64,000 nucleotides of DNA from Nostoc sp. CMAA1605 (GTDB lineage Bacteria; Cyanobacteriota; Cyanobacteriia; Cyanobacteriales; Nostocaceae), in NCBI RefSeq assembly GCF_021596505.1, contig NZ_PJIZ01000006.1, positions 58,630 through 122,629 on the forward strand, given 5' to 3'. This document shows, one piece after another, positions 52,563 through 62,189 of the stretch. Under the pieces are notes generated by a model that did no database searches, was not told the origin of the DNA, and saw only the letters and a list, made by a program, of their open reading frames with translations. The position numbers and the translations under genes were made by a program. The stretch's first letter is position 1, and each line of letters starts with the position of its first letter.

Positions 52563-53006
52563 TTGTCAATTTATCTAGGCTAAAACAGAAAATAGGAAGT
52601 TTGACAAAATTACCCTGCTGCTGTCACTTTCATCCTCTTATTTACTAAAATTGATAAATTTTCAATTTAAGGAATCTTGCGATCATTGATGAATATCCGT
52701 AAACTTTCGGAAAGCAGATTTACTTATTCTCTTCACTTTGAAAATTTTATCGTCGATTTTTGAGATTTTTCTGAGTAAATATCATTGCTTCTATGAGATT
52801 TCCACATTAATTATGTAAGCATCTTACGTGAGTAATTAAGTAAATTTCATAATTCTCAGTTAAAGCCTGTTTTTTTTACTTGATAAAAATACTAATTATT
52901 TATGTTGAAGATTGTATCTTTATGTAAAGATTTTCCAGTGGTTTTACCACAGCTAAAACAACACTTTATGAATAAAAATAAAGTATGAGTTTACAAAATA
53001 TTAATT

Positions 53007-53390
53007 ATGAGATTAACAAAACTCGGTGGTCTTGTTGCTCTTATTTCACTAACATTTAGTAGTGTGGCATTGGCTGAAACTACAAAAAATAGTTTTTATC
53101 TTCAAGTAGGATCTAATAGGAATGGTGATCCTATTGTTTTGGATTTATCATCTGTGCAAGGAACTGAGTACACTCTGTTAGAACAACAGGGTAATAGTAT
53201 AATCAGAAGAACATTAAGAGCAGCTTGTGGTCAAGGTAAGTTATTTTCTAAAAAATTGGCTATCTACGCGTCTAATGGTAATTTGACTAGAGTTGATAGA
53301 ACAGAACAAGAAATCTTTCCCAAACCCAGGAGTGCTGATGCTAACTCTATGGAAATTGTTTGTCGAGTAGCAACAAATAGGACAAAATAG
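53007..53390 (+). CDS. Secreted hypothetical protein
   Basis: 127 residues with signal peptide (GGLVALISLTFSSVALA, cleavage before ETTKNSF). The mature part is a small domain with two cysteines (LRAACGQG, EIVCRVAT) and Arg/Lys-rich strands (DPIVLDLSSVQGTEYTLLEQ). No family recognised. It stands alone after the gene-poor region. Confidence 0.7.
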   Translation: MRLTKLGGLVALISLTFSSVALAETTKNSFYLQVGSNRNGDPIVLDLSSVQGTEYTLLEQQGNSIIRRTLRAACGQGKLFSKKLAIYASNGNLTRVDRTEQEIFPKPRSADANSMEIVCRVATNRTK

Positions 53391-53504
53391 TTACTCTTGA
53401 GGCATCTGATTTTTTATTTACAAAAGAAATAGATGATGATCTTTTCAGAAACATTTGCAACGTTTTAACAGTCTGGAAATTGCAAATTCTGCAAAAATTC
53501 TGCA

Positions 53505-54900
53505 ATGTATTCTGCTAACCAGGGAATTCCCGGACTACCTGATTTAACACATCCCACAGAACTAATTCAAATTGGTTCTCAATTACTGCCAGCTTTTTTA
53601 TTTTTAGTATTTTTAATCATAGCTTTGGGAGTAGCGATCGCACTTATCAGTTTTGCGTTACGCGCCCATCCTTTAGACCAAAAATGGTCGTTGGGGAATG
53701 GACTATTCATTACTCTAAGCTGTTATGGGGTTTGCAACATTTAACTCTAGTTTTGATATTGTTAGTTGCAGGGTTTTTTCTGTGTTCCACTTTGAGCAAT
53801 CGTTATCACCATTGGGAACAGGCTAAGGTTGCTCAAGTTGCTCAAAGTGTAGCTGGAGATAAACTAGAGCAAATAGTCCCCCAAGTGCGCTATGTGACAC
53901 AAGAGCCATTTACCTATACAACGCAGGTAGATGGCAAAATAGTTAAAGTCAACGACAAAAGAGAAGTGAACCGTTTACTTTCCCTTGCTGGTTCACAAGT
54001 CCAAGTGAAGTTAGATCAAAGCACAGATGTTCAAAACCGCAGTGCCGTTTATCGTGTAGATTACAGTGCGGAATATAAAGTAGTTAACCGCCTCAATAAT
54101 ATTGAGAAGTTCTTTTTTGAAGCACAGCCACCCATTGGCTATTCCCTACTTTCTAACTATAAAGTAGAGCGCGATCGCACCCGACTAGAAGCTGTCGAAC
54201 CAGGAAACTATAGTTTTGCTTTCCAGTTACCACCAGGGGAAGAGGCCAGCTTTCGTGTTACTTATCAAGCACAAGGGGGCCACGTTGGGTTTATAACGCC
54301 ACCGGACAGTTACTTTCTAACTTCCGTTTGACAGCAACAGCTAACTTTGCTGGTGCTGATTTTGCTAGTGGGATTATCCCCAGCGAAACTAAAGCTGATG
54401 GTCGTAGCACTCAGTTTACTTGGATATTCGACGATAATGTGTCCGTAAAAAATCCCTTTGGTGTCTTCACCAACACTGACCCCATCCGTCAAACCGGAAT
54501 TCTTCCCAGGCTGTTGTTACTAGCACCAGCTTTATTTTTATGGTGGATATTGCTGCTCTATTTGTCTATCCCCATGAGTTTGAGAAATGTGGCGATCGCT
54601 GCTAGTATTTTCTTTGCTTGTCTGTTGACTTTAACCTATCTCAGCCGCTTCATGAATCCTGTATTCGCTTGGACTATGCTTTCCGCGATATTACTGATGT
54701 TATCTTGGGGTTTAGGTTATAGTCGCAGTGCTTCTCTCGCTGCCATTATCTGTACTATCACAGGTGCAATCTTACCAGTATTGGGTTTACTAGTTCCCTT
54801 TAGCGGTCTAACTTTAAGCATCGCGGGTTTATTATCCGTAATTTGGTTAGCAGTGCGCCACTGGTACGGCTGGTATAAATTACAGCCCAATGATCAATAA
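53505..54900 (+). pseudogene. Membrane protein gene split by two -1 frameshifts
   Basis: Three overlapping frames (53505-53744, 53684-54331, 54328-54900) join into one ~465-residue protein if one base is added at GGGG near 53697 (giving DQKWSLGEWTIHYSKLLWGL) and one C at GGGGGCC near 54281 (giving AQGGPRWVYNATGQLLSNFR). Architecture: two N-terminal membrane helices, a ~230-residue periplasmic beta domain, then five or six membrane helices, reminiscent of CreD-like inner-membrane proteins though I do not assign it. Both lesions are single-base losses; they may be real mutations or base-calling errors. Confidence 0.75.
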
Positions 54901-54902
54901 AA

Positions 54903-54980
54903 GCAATTCGCAATGGACTAACGTCCCGCTACGCTAACGCAATTCGCAATGGACTAACGTCCCGCTTCGCTAACGCAATT
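54903..54980. repeat. Tandem 36-bp repeat (two copies and a fragment)
   Basis: The unit starts GCAATTCGCAATGGACTAAC and ends with CCCGCT(A/T)CGCTAAC; copies begin at 54903 and 54939, and a third begins at 54975 for 6 bases. It is a known style of cyanobacterial interspersed repeat. Confidence 0.85.
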
Positions 54981-54987
54981 CATTCAG

Positions 54988-55011
54988 CCACCCACAAGGG
55001 GTGGGGTTTTT
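54988..55011 (+). terminator. Terminator after the split membrane protein gene
   Basis: CCACCC / GGGTGG stem with 5-base loop followed by GGTTTTT. Confidence 0.65.
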
Positions 55012-55134
55012 ACCTACCTTCTCTACGAGAGGCTACGCCAATGGAAAACTTGGATTTTTGGATGCAAGTCCGGTTTTGAACTTATCTTTTTCCGATAAAA
55101 TTCCCTAATCCCCAATCCCCAATCCCCAATATAT

Positions 55135-56547
55135 TTACCTTTGATTTTTAAGTGGTTTACGAATAGCACTTTGCCAAGTAATTGTTTGCTTGGCTGAACG
55201 TTCTCCCAGGGAACGAGTTGCGACAACTTCAATATCTACGTTGACACCAGGGCGTAAATTTTCCCGTTTGATGTTCAATTTACCCAAAGCTAGGGTAAAG
55301 CGGTTGTAGTCACGGGTGACGAGGTTAGCAGGAATTTCACCTTCATACTGGGTTTGATAGTCGCCAAATCCAGCGTTATTGTCTTTAATCCGAAATTTCA
55401 CCCGAAATTGAGTGTTAATTACATCAGACTTAGCCGCTAAATCTACTATTTTTAAATTCAAGTTTTCCCCTGCATCAGCAAATTCTGCTACGGCTAATCT
55501 GGTGACATCTTTTCTGGGGATGAGATGGTTAACTGTAAATTTAGTAGAGTTAGCCTCATTACTGCTGCTACCTGCAACCCATAAATCATCAGGAAATTCA
55601 ACTTCTACTTGTTTGTTATCGTTGAGACTAACTTTAACTTTTTCATTGCCAAAGTTGCTGATAGGTTGTCTTTCTTGCCAAACTAATTGAAAAACAGTTT
55701 CTAAGCGTTCCTCAAATTCCCGATATTCATCAGCAATTATCGAACCAGGTGCTAAAAGAGATGCTGCACCTTGATGAAGTTTCCACTTGTGTTTGGAGAG
55801 GTTAATTTGTTTACCACCAAGTTCAGATATTGGTAGGGTAACACTGGGGGTTTCTTCAGGTAAGGTTTGTTGGCTTTTAACGATACTCAAAACGCCTAAC
55901 TTGCCTGTTTTCCCATCACTACCATCACTACCACTGTAACCATCTCTACCACTCTGACATCTGTAGGTTTTCTTTGTACATTTATAATCAGGAGTTCCAG
56001 GTTTTCCTGTGCAGGTTTCTCTCTCCCAACTACTCCTGCGACATCGACAACCAGCTACACCACGACCACCACGACCCCCACGTCCAGGATCTCCAGGGTT
56101 AGCACGTACAAGAATTTTCTGTAAATCTGCTAAATTTGTGTAGTAAACGGTGAGATTTCCGCCATTTCCACCGTCTCCTCCCCTGCCACCATTTCCACCA
56201 TTCGCACCATCTGGGGCTTTGATATCGTTGTTGGGGTTGCGTTCAGAGTGGCGACATTTAGGACGAGAACCACTTCCCCCATCTTCCCCGTCTTCCCCAT
56301 CTTGACCTGATAGGTCAAAATTGACAGATGAACCATCAGCTACAAAAGTTTTATTTTCACCGTCACGGCCATTTCTACCATGTCGCCCACTCGCACCACT
56401 ATAACTACCTTGGTTAGTGTAGAGATCATCATCGTATCGCTCATTAGCTGTGGCGGCACAGAAAACTGAGCTAGAAGCAGGTAACAAACCGCTAAATAAA
56501 AAGAAGATTAAAATTAGCGGTAGCTTACTCCTCAATAACTTGTTCAT
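55135..56547 (-). CDS. Secreted collagen-like (Gly-X-Y) protein
   Basis: 470 residues from ATG at 56547; the frame is open to 56604 but a signal peptide starts here (SKLPLILIFFLFSGLLPASS, cleavage near FCAA). Residues ~45-220 hold several Gly-X-X runs (SGASGRHGRNGRDGENK, GQDGEDGEDGGSGS, GANGGNGGRGGDGGNGGN, GDPGRGGRGGRG, GRDGYSGSDGSDGKTG) separated by Cys-rich spacers; the remaining 250 residues are a beta-rich domain. Likely an extracellular structural or sheath protein. Ends in a GGGGATT-type repeat. Confidence 0.8.
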   Translation of the reverse strand: MNKLLRSKLPLILIFFLFSGLLPASSSVFCAATANERYDDDLYTNQGSYSGASGRHGRNGRDGENKTFVADGSSVNFDLSGQDGEDGEDGGSGSRPKCRHSERNPNNDIKAPDGANGGNGGRGGDGGNGGNLTVYYTNLADLQKILVRANPGDPGRGGRGGRGVAGCRCRRSSWERETCTGKPGTPDYKCTKKTYRCQSGRDGYSGSDGSDGKTGKLGVLSIVKSQQTLPEETPSVTLPISELGGKQINLSKHKWKLHQGAASLLAPGSIIADEYREFEERLETVFQLVWQERQPISNFGNEKVKVSLNDNKQVEVEFPDDLWVAGSSSNEANSTKFTVNHLIPRKDVTRLAVAEFADAGENLNLKIVDLAAKSDVINTQFRVKFRIKDNNAGFGDYQTQYEGEIPANLVTRDYNRFTLALGKLNIKRENLRPGVNVDIEVVATRSLGERSAKQTITWQSAIRKPLKNQR

Positions 56548-56602
56548 TACCGAAAATCTCAGGATTTTGACTGAAAAGACACTTTTTACCTCTTCTAAAA
56601 AC

Positions 56603-56645
56603 AAAAAATAACCCCAGTTTTTCGGAAAAAACGGGGTTATTTTTT
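56603..56645 (-). terminator. Terminator of acsF
   Basis: AAAAATAACCCC / GGGGTTATTTTT with an inner GTTTTT/AAAAAC stem; minus-strand T-run follows. Also precedes the collagen-like gene, isolating it from acsF transcription. Confidence 0.88.
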
Positions 56646-56667
56646 GTGGAGTTAAGATTTCGATAAA

Positions 56668-57744
56668 TTAACGTGCTGCACCTTGAGCAGAAGCAGCGTC
56701 AATAGGCTTCATCAAGTACAGCTTGAGTAACTGCCAACCACTGGAGATGAGGATTGGTAGTTTTTGGAAGACTTGCAAGAATTTAGGAGTATTAGAGTTA
56801 GCGATCGCACTCAGTTTTTCGTTATTCTTGACACAGATGTCCAAACGCTCGTAAAACTCTGGACTATCTACATCGAGAATTACGGGGAAAACCCTACCTG
56901 CTGTTTCGTTGGTTTGCTTAATGACATAAATGTCATATTCCCGCGCATCTAAACCAATAGAAGCGTAGAAATCTTGACGCTGAATGTCATTGAGATACAT
57001 TGTGACAAATACAGACAACAGGAAGAAGCGACTCCACAGTTTCGCTTTCCAGTCGTTCAGCATTTGTGGCTGAGATTTCATGATGGCATCAAAGAAATCA
57101 CCGTGGCGGTTTTCATCCTGACACCAGTTTTCAAAGAACCGGAAAATAGGATAAATCCGGTCTTCTGGATGTGCTTCTAAATGACGATAAATGGTGATGT
57201 AACGCCAGTAACCAATCTTCTCAGATAGATAGGTGGCGTAGAAAATAAATTTTGGTTTAAAGAAGGTGTAATTGCGGCTCTTAGTTAAAAACCCTAAGTC
57301 CAAAGACAGGTTAAAGTCCGACATTGCCTTGTTCAAAAAGCCAGCATGACGAGCTTCATCCCGTGACATCAGGTTAAAGCATTCTGCTAAAACTGGGCTT
57401 TTATCTTTGAGACGGCGACCGAGTTCTTTGTAGAGCAAAAAGCCGGAGAATTCTGCTGTACAAGACCGTTCTAGAAATTCCACGAATAAGCGGCGAGTGT
57501 CCCCGTCAATGTGATCCCAGGATTGTTCAAACTCGGCATCCCGTACAAAGTGATGACGGTTATAGTCAGCACGGAATTCTTCGAGAATGGCTCTCAACTC
57601 GTCTTCATTGACAGAGATGTCCATCCGTGCCATCTCATCAAAATCGGTGGTGTAAAACCGAGGTGTTAACAGAGTTTCCTTTGCCGGGACTTTAATCCCT
57701 GGCCGCATTTCTTCAAAGCCTGGCTTCTTTAGGGAATCTACCAT
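56668..57744 (-). CDS. acsF: Mg-protoporphyrin IX monomethyl ester aerobic cyclase
   Basis: 358 residues, full length for AcsF/ChlE/CycI. Di-iron ligands in [19 protein letters not shown] and [20 protein letters not shown], with upstream Glu in [21 protein letters not shown]-terminus [20 protein letters not shown] is diagnostic. It closes the fifth ring of chlorophyll using O2, the step right after ChlM (29905). Cyanobacteria often have a second, low-oxygen copy; this is the longer-range standard type by sequence. Good terminator downstream. Confidence 0.97.
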   Translation of the reverse strand: MVDSLKKPGFEEMRPGIKVPAKETLLTPRFYTTDFDEMARMDISVNEDELRAILEEFRADYNRHHFVRDAEFEQSWDHIDGDTRRLFVEFLERSCTAEFSGFLLYKELGRRLKDKSPVLAECFNLMSRDEARHAGFLNKAMSDFNLSLDLGFLTKSRNYTFFKPKFIFYATYLSEKIGYWRYITIYRHLEAHPEDRIYPIFRFFENWCQDENRHGDFFDAIMKSQPQMLNDWKAKLWSRFFLLSVFVTMYLNDIQRQDFYASIGLDAREYDIYVIKQTNETAGRVFPVILDVDSPEFYERLDICVKNNEKLSAIANSNTPKFLQVFQKLPILISSGWQLLKLYLMKPIDAASAQGAAR

Positions 57745-57946
57745 GTCCTAATTGCAATGAGTGTTTTTATTATCTTGACTACAACCTGGAGAACTAAAGC
57801 AGATGCTCTCACAAGGCACAACAGCCGACAATAATGAGTTTGTATAAATCTCAGTCTACCAAGATGTAGAGGTAAACTGGTAGGCAAAACGTTAAGAGTT
57901 GCAACAATAGTTCAAGATTTACCGAATTTAGTAACCAATATGGGGC

Positions 57947-58045
57947 ATTGGAAATAGGGTATTGGGACTAGGACTGAGGGAATAGGGCATTGGGAATAGG
58001 GCAGAGGGAGCAGAGGAGAAAAAAATAATGACTATTGACTATTGG
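57947..58045. repeat. STRR block (AATAGGGCATTGGG, GACTATT)
   Basis: GGGCATTGGGAATAG-like units followed by GACTATT heptamers, just upstream of the TM2 gene. Confidence 0.8.
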
Positions 58046-58087
58046 TTAAAATTTTGAGAAAAGCTATAAAAGCGATATGGCAAGCTA

Positions 58088-59074
58088 ATGAGTGATCATT
58101 TTAACAAGCTGCAACTGGGCTGGGAGCGATTACAAAAAGCTGATAGTGATTCAGAATTATTGGGTTACGCCCTAGTTAGTTTTCATGGCGCGCTAGAAGA
58201 TTATTTTCGTGACTGGTTGGCAAATAACAATTCTCTTGATTTGGCACAACGGGACAGGGTGAAGAACCCCCAACAAGTGCAATGGAAAGAGTTGGTTGAC
58301 TTAATGCAACAGTATGGTGGCTTGAGTGCAGATGATTCTCACCGCATTCTCCAAGCTAACAAATTGCGTCAAGAAGTAGCTCACGGTAGTCGGTTTCAAG
58401 GTTCGCGCGCTGATGTAGAAGCCTACGGACAATTTGTACAACAAATGATAAATCGCCCTGGTTTTGCAACACCTCCTGTATCTCATGGTTACGCACCATC
58501 AAATACACGCCAGGGTGATTCGGAAATATCGAAAGTAATTAATACATTAACCACTGAGATTAATAATATAGATCGCCAGATTAACCCCACTGGTAATAAT
58601 CGGTTGCCGATTTCTTATATCTTGTGTGGTTTGGGGTTTATCTTTCCCGTAGGAGGCTTACACCGTATCTATAACGGTAAGTTTGGTACTGGCTTGCTGT
58701 GGTTGTGTACGTTTGGATTATTTTATGTCGGACAGTTTGTAGATTTGCTTCTCATCCCTGGAATGGTAGATGAATACAAACGTAACCTGCGTAGTCAGTC
58801 TGGTGTTTCTGCCTTTGGTGTACCACTGAACCCGCCAGTAGTTGCAACCCAAGTTCATGTTCCAAAGGGTAATGATTTGATGATTAGACTAATTGAGGTG
58901 GCAGAAAGTAGGGGTGGTAGCTTAACTGTAACGCAAGGTGTCAAAGCTACAGGTGCTAGCTTTGCAGAAGTCGAAACCGCTTTGAAAGAAATGTTTAAAT
59001 CTGGTTATGTGAAAATAGATAACGACCCGATTTCTGGAGCCGTTACCTACTACTTCCATGAATTGGATCAATAG
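58088..59074 (+). CDS. TM2 domain protein with N-terminal helical domain and C-terminal winged helix-like region
   Basis: 328 residues. Residues 1-130 form a soluble helical domain (ALVSFHGALEDYFRDWLANN, ILQANKLRQEVAHGSRFQGS) resembling the pHis/DUF4145-like fold of hypothetical proteins. Residues 175-240 are a TM2 domain: YILCGLGFIFPVGGLHRIYN then GTGLLWLCTFGLFYVGQFVD. Residues 258-328 (MIRLIEVAESRGGSLTVTQG, FAEVETALKEMFKSGYVKID) look like a winged helix. The combination is unusual; no function assigned. Confidence 0.75.
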   Translation: MSDHFNKLQLGWERLQKADSDSELLGYALVSFHGALEDYFRDWLANNNSLDLAQRDRVKNPQQVQWKELVDLMQQYGGLSADDSHRILQANKLRQEVAHGSRFQGSRADVEAYGQFVQQMINRPGFATPPVSHGYAPSNTRQGDSEISKVINTLTTEINNIDRQINPTGNNRLPISYILCGLGFIFPVGGLHRIYNGKFGTGLLWLCTFGLFYVGQFVDLLLIPGMVDEYKRNLRSQSGVSAFGVPLNPPVVATQVHVPKGNDLMIRLIEVAESRGGSLTVTQGVKATGASFAEVETALKEMFKSGYVKIDNDPISGAVTYYFHELDQ

Positions 59075-59292
59075 TCAATAGTCAATAGTCAACAGTCAAT
59101 AGTCAACATTAAAAAGACGGTTCCGGTGAAACTTGTTTCACGAGTCTTGTATTAAAGAGTGACTAGAGACTGGAAACTCTTGACTAGGTACTAGGTTTTT
59201 ACTCAGCACTTAGCACGGGCTAAACGCCGCGCTATCGCTAACATAACTCAGCACTCAGCACCGGCTAAACGCCGCGCTACCGCTAACAGCAC
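59066..59292. repeat. STRR block with CTAAACGCC cassettes
   Basis: GTCAATA heptamers (59070-59108), then two CTAAACGCCGCGCTA cassettes (from 59219 and 59264) embedded in CAGCACT units. Confidence 0.85.
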
Positions 59293-59304
59293 TGAATCAC
59301 TGAC

Positions 59305-59769
59305 TTAATTTCTACCTAGCCATTTTTGACCGTTCAGACGATAAACTAACCGAGATACCAACATATCTAGGGTAATTTTGCGCTCATCAATTAAGAATGA
59401 CTCAAGAGTGCTGGGCTTTTTGCCTTCGTTGCAAGAAAAGCCTTTTTTACCTTGGATATCTTCGTCAGGGAAGTATACGTTAAACTGACGCTGGCCGTTT
59501 TGCCAACTACCAACAACTTGCCAGCATTCTTCAGCTGATTGTAATCCAGCAACGGGGAGCTTTTGCTTTTTAAAAGCTAATTGTAAATCTTTTACCCCTT
59601 CGGCTGCGATCGCTTTTTGCAATGCCGGTAAGTATTCTTGCTCCATGAACTCGACAAAGGGTTTGTCTTCTACTGCTGGAGCTTTTTCTTTCTTGGCTGC
59701 GGCGGGTTTAGCGGCGGCGGGTTTTTCTGTTGCTTCTCCCGCCTGATTTTGATTGGTTTCGTCTGCCAT
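59305..59769 (-). CDS. DUF2996 family protein
   Basis: 154 residues. A low-complexity Ala/Lys/Pro/Glu N-terminus (about 35 residues) precedes the conserved DUF2996 domain: KPFVEFMEQEYLPALQKAIA, QSAEECWQVVGSWQNGQRQF and TLDMLVSRLVYRLNGQKWLG. The family is restricted to cyanobacteria and plastids and has no known role. Monocistronic. Confidence 0.85.
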   Translation of the reverse strand: MADETNQNQAGEATEKPAAAKPAAAKKEKAPAVEDKPFVEFMEQEYLPALQKAIAAEGVKDLQLAFKKQKLPVAGLQSAEECWQVVGSWQNGQRQFNVYFPDEDIQGKKGFSCNEGKKPSTLESFLIDERKITLDMLVSRLVYRLNGQKWLGRN

Positions 59770-60020
59770 TGCTTAGATCAATCCTTTATCTAGCTTTTCG
59801 AGCGTCGCTCACCTTTGTGTAGTAAGTTATTTTCATTTTGACATAGGAGAGATCAGGTAAGAAGGAAAAATCTAGAAAGTGAAAGTACAAGAAACTGCTG
59901 ACTTTATAGATAATTATCAATCCTTAAGAGTTAAAATTCTAATGTCGTGTCTGTATCCTGATACTGTGTTTTTAACATTTATCTATTATAAAAACATTAA
60001 ATTAATCTCTTAGAGTAATT

Positions 60021-61289
60021 TTATATATTTGATATTCCTAAACATTGTTGGATATTTAATTGCTTAAAAATCACTGACATTTGTTCTTGTATCATGTTTT
60101 TATTTTCTGAGACAGGAAGACTATTTAAAATCGATGAACTTCGATCATAAAAAATCTTAGCCTGAGAACAATCATTAGAATATACATGAGCGATCGCTAG
60201 ACTCCATAAAGCCATGTATTCACTGATTTGGTCTTGGTTTTTTTGTGCTAATGGTAATACCTGCTGCCCGTACTCGATAGCTAAATTAGGCTCTAATTTG
60301 GCAAAAGCGGCAAGCGACATATAAGCTAAGGCTTGAGTTTCTGCGCCTGATATCTTATGCTGACGAGCGACCTTTAAAAGTTGTTGAGCATAATTCATTG
60401 CTTGTTCATTCTTAATACCCAGCATAATATTATACATAGAAAGATGCCTTAAGGCTGTAATTTCGCCAGTCATATCTTGATTTTTACGCGCATTAGCTAA
60501 CTGCTTTTGAAAAAAGGCAATTCCATCATTTAAGTTATTAGGAGGTATAATAAACCCTACATTTTTCAGGAATAATTCTTCTAAATAATGCTGCTGTTGA
60601 TGGCGATTTTTATCTAAATTAATCTGGGTTGATAGCGGCCAAACTCTTCTCACTGCTTGACCAATAATATTTTTTCTGGGAACCAAACCCCAACAGCGAC
60701 TATCATAACTATTTTGACGATTATCACCTAATACTAAATATGAGTTAGGTGGTAGAGTTTGAGATTTAGACAAAAAAGGTGGTTGTTCACCTGATGCACA
60801 AACATCAATATTTGTTACTTGTTTAGAATCAATATAACTTTCTGGAAGCAACTTATTGTTAATATATACTTTACCTTTTCTCAGTTCTACTTTTTCTCCA
60901 GGTAGAGCAATAACGCGCTTGATAAATGGGTCTGTATAACCTTCTTTTGTTAAGTTATCATTAGGTTTAAAGATAATAATATCGCCTCTTTTGGGGAGTC
61001 CATTATCATAAACCGTCTTATCAATTAATACAAAATCTGCTTGCCATTGCTGTGGACTACCTTGTAAGGTATTTGCCATTGAAGCTGCTGGAATCCATCT
61101 GATTTCAAATATTTCTCTTAATGTTTTAATGTTACTGCCATCAACAGATGCAATATTCTCTGTCGCTAGAGCTTCTGGATGAATTTGCTGCAATAATTTT
61201 TTTGATTGAACTGGCAAGATTTCAGCTTTTGTCAGAGAAACAGCAGTCAGAATACTCAGACAAGTCAGCAGCGTCTTATTAATCCACAT
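60021..61289 (-). CDS. Signal peptidase I fused to TPR-like domain
   Basis: 422 residues. An N-terminal hydrophobic segment (LLTCLSILTAVSLTKAEILP) is followed by a complete S26 peptidase: catalytic Ser in RWIPAASMANTLQGSPQQWQ (near residue 71), Lys in DPFIKRVIALPGEKVELRKG, and box E LVLGDNRQNSYDSRCWGLVP. From residue ~230 on there are helical TPR-like repeats (TALRHLSMYNIMLGIKNEQA, AETQALAYMSLAAFAKLEPN, YMALWSLAIAHVYSNDCSQA). Cyanobacterial signal peptidases are usually 190-220 residues and lack this tail. Likely a specialised type I signal peptidase with its own docking domain. Confidence 0.85.
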   Translation of the reverse strand: MWINKTLLTCLSILTAVSLTKAEILPVQSKKLLQQIHPEALATENIASVDGSNIKTLREIFEIRWIPAASMANTLQGSPQQWQADFVLIDKTVYDNGLPKRGDIIIFKPNDNLTKEGYTDPFIKRVIALPGEKVELRKGKVYINNKLLPESYIDSKQVTNIDVCASGEQPPFLSKSQTLPPNSYLVLGDNRQNSYDSRCWGLVPRKNIIGQAVRRVWPLSTQINLDKNRHQQQHYLEELFLKNVGFIIPPNNLNDGIAFFQKQLANARKNQDMTGEITALRHLSMYNIMLGIKNEQAMNYAQQLLKVARQHKISGAETQALAYMSLAAFAKLEPNLAIEYGQQVLPLAQKNQDQISEYMALWSLAIAHVYSNDCSQAKIFYDRSSSILNSLPVSENKNMIQEQMSVIFKQLNIQQCLGISNI

Positions 61290-61400
61290 AGGTGATTTTT
61301 ATATAAATTTTATGGATTATCGGCTGTTTTATAGTGTGACTTTCAGCATCATTACATTTCTTAATATAATTATGTTAATTATTTTCCTATTGCTTATTTC

Positions 61401-62018
61401 CTATTCAGCACAGTTGATAATTAAATGGGTCAAGGCATCAATCAAGCGATCGCTCTCCATTGGCATAATATCTTTACCGTGCATAATCTCTTGCGTCATT
61501 ACAAAATGCACTAATGAGCCAATCAAAATTCTGGCGGTGGCTTCCGGGTCGGGAATATTGAGTTCAGAACGGGAAGCAAGATATTTACTAATAGCTTCTA
61601 TAGCTGGTTTGGCAATACTACCAATAAACACCTGTGCTAACTCTGGAAAGCGTGCCGACTCTCCCATCAACAAACGCTCAAATGATTGGTACTCAAGGTC
61701 ATTGACCATTTGATTTAAAGCAGTTTTAGCGAGTCGTCGCAGCACTATGTAAGGTTCTCCCTGTAAAGGCTGTGTACCCAAAATTGAATGAAACCGTTTT
61801 ATCGCCAATTTCTCAATTAAGGCTCTAAACAGTCCCTCTTTATCCTGAAAGTGACTGTAAACCGTGGCTTTAGAAACTCCCGCCGCCTCTGCAACTTTAT
61901 CCATACTCGTAGCCGCATAGCCATGCGCCAAAAATTCCTGCATCGCTCCTTGCAGAATTTTTTCAATCTTTTCGGTAGAATTTGAGCGTTCTGTATCCCC
62001 AGTTTTTGGGCGTGCCAT
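61401..62018 (-). CDS. TetR/AcrR family transcriptional regulator
   Basis: 205 residues from ATG at 62018 (62030 possible). N-terminal helix-turn-helix: ILQGAMQEFLAHGYAATSMD, KVAEAAGVSKATVYSHFQDK; C-terminal ligand domain (LIGSLVHFVMTQEIMHGKDI). Divergent from the devB/devC exporter genes; two perfect palindromes in the intergenic region are its likely operators. It probably represses the exporter and itself until a ligand binds. Confidence 0.9.
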   Translation of the reverse strand: MARPKTGDTERSNSTEKIEKILQGAMQEFLAHGYAATSMDKVAEAAGVSKATVYSHFQDKEGLFRALIEKLAIKRFHSILGTQPLQGEPYIVLRRLAKTALNQMVNDLEYQSFERLLMGESARFPELAQVFIGSIAKPAIEAISKYLASRSELNIPDPEATARILIGSLVHFVMTQEIMHGKDIMPMESDRLIDALTHLIINCAE

Positions 62019-62071
62019 ATCTGATTCCATCCTTTGGAGTGGCGTAGCGACTTTATAAAAAAGGCATCGCT

Positions 62072-62124
62072 TGACTAAACTAGTCAGTTTAGTATAATCA
62101 TATTATAAGACTAAACCGTTTAGT
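62072..62124. promoter_or_regulatory. Two TetR-type operator palindromes
   Basis: ACTAAAC-N6-GTTTAGT at 62074-62093 and ACTAAAC-N1-GTTTAGT at 62110-62124, both with the same half-site ACTAAAC. They lie 55-105 bases before the TetR start and about 260-310 before devB. Confidence 0.75.
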
Positions 62125-62189
62125 TTTGTATATCTCAGTTCAGATATTAAACCAGCATTAAGCATATAAGAGTATCTGTATTAGTTATC

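Larger units (their letters stand above)
52041..53006. other. Gene-poor region with two orphan terminators
   Basis: About 965 AT-rich bases with no protein gene. It contains two terminator-like hairpins (52359-52399 and 52535-52562) on the plus strand, with no coding region in front of them. Confidence 0.6.

Noticed and set aside
54310..54492. 60-codon minus-strand frame
   Set aside because: Antisense to the split membrane protein; no independent support.
61312..61713. 133-codon plus-strand frame with hydrophobic N-terminus
   Set aside because: Lies mainly antisense to the TetR gene, whose helix-turn-helix and length are convincing; no homology seen.
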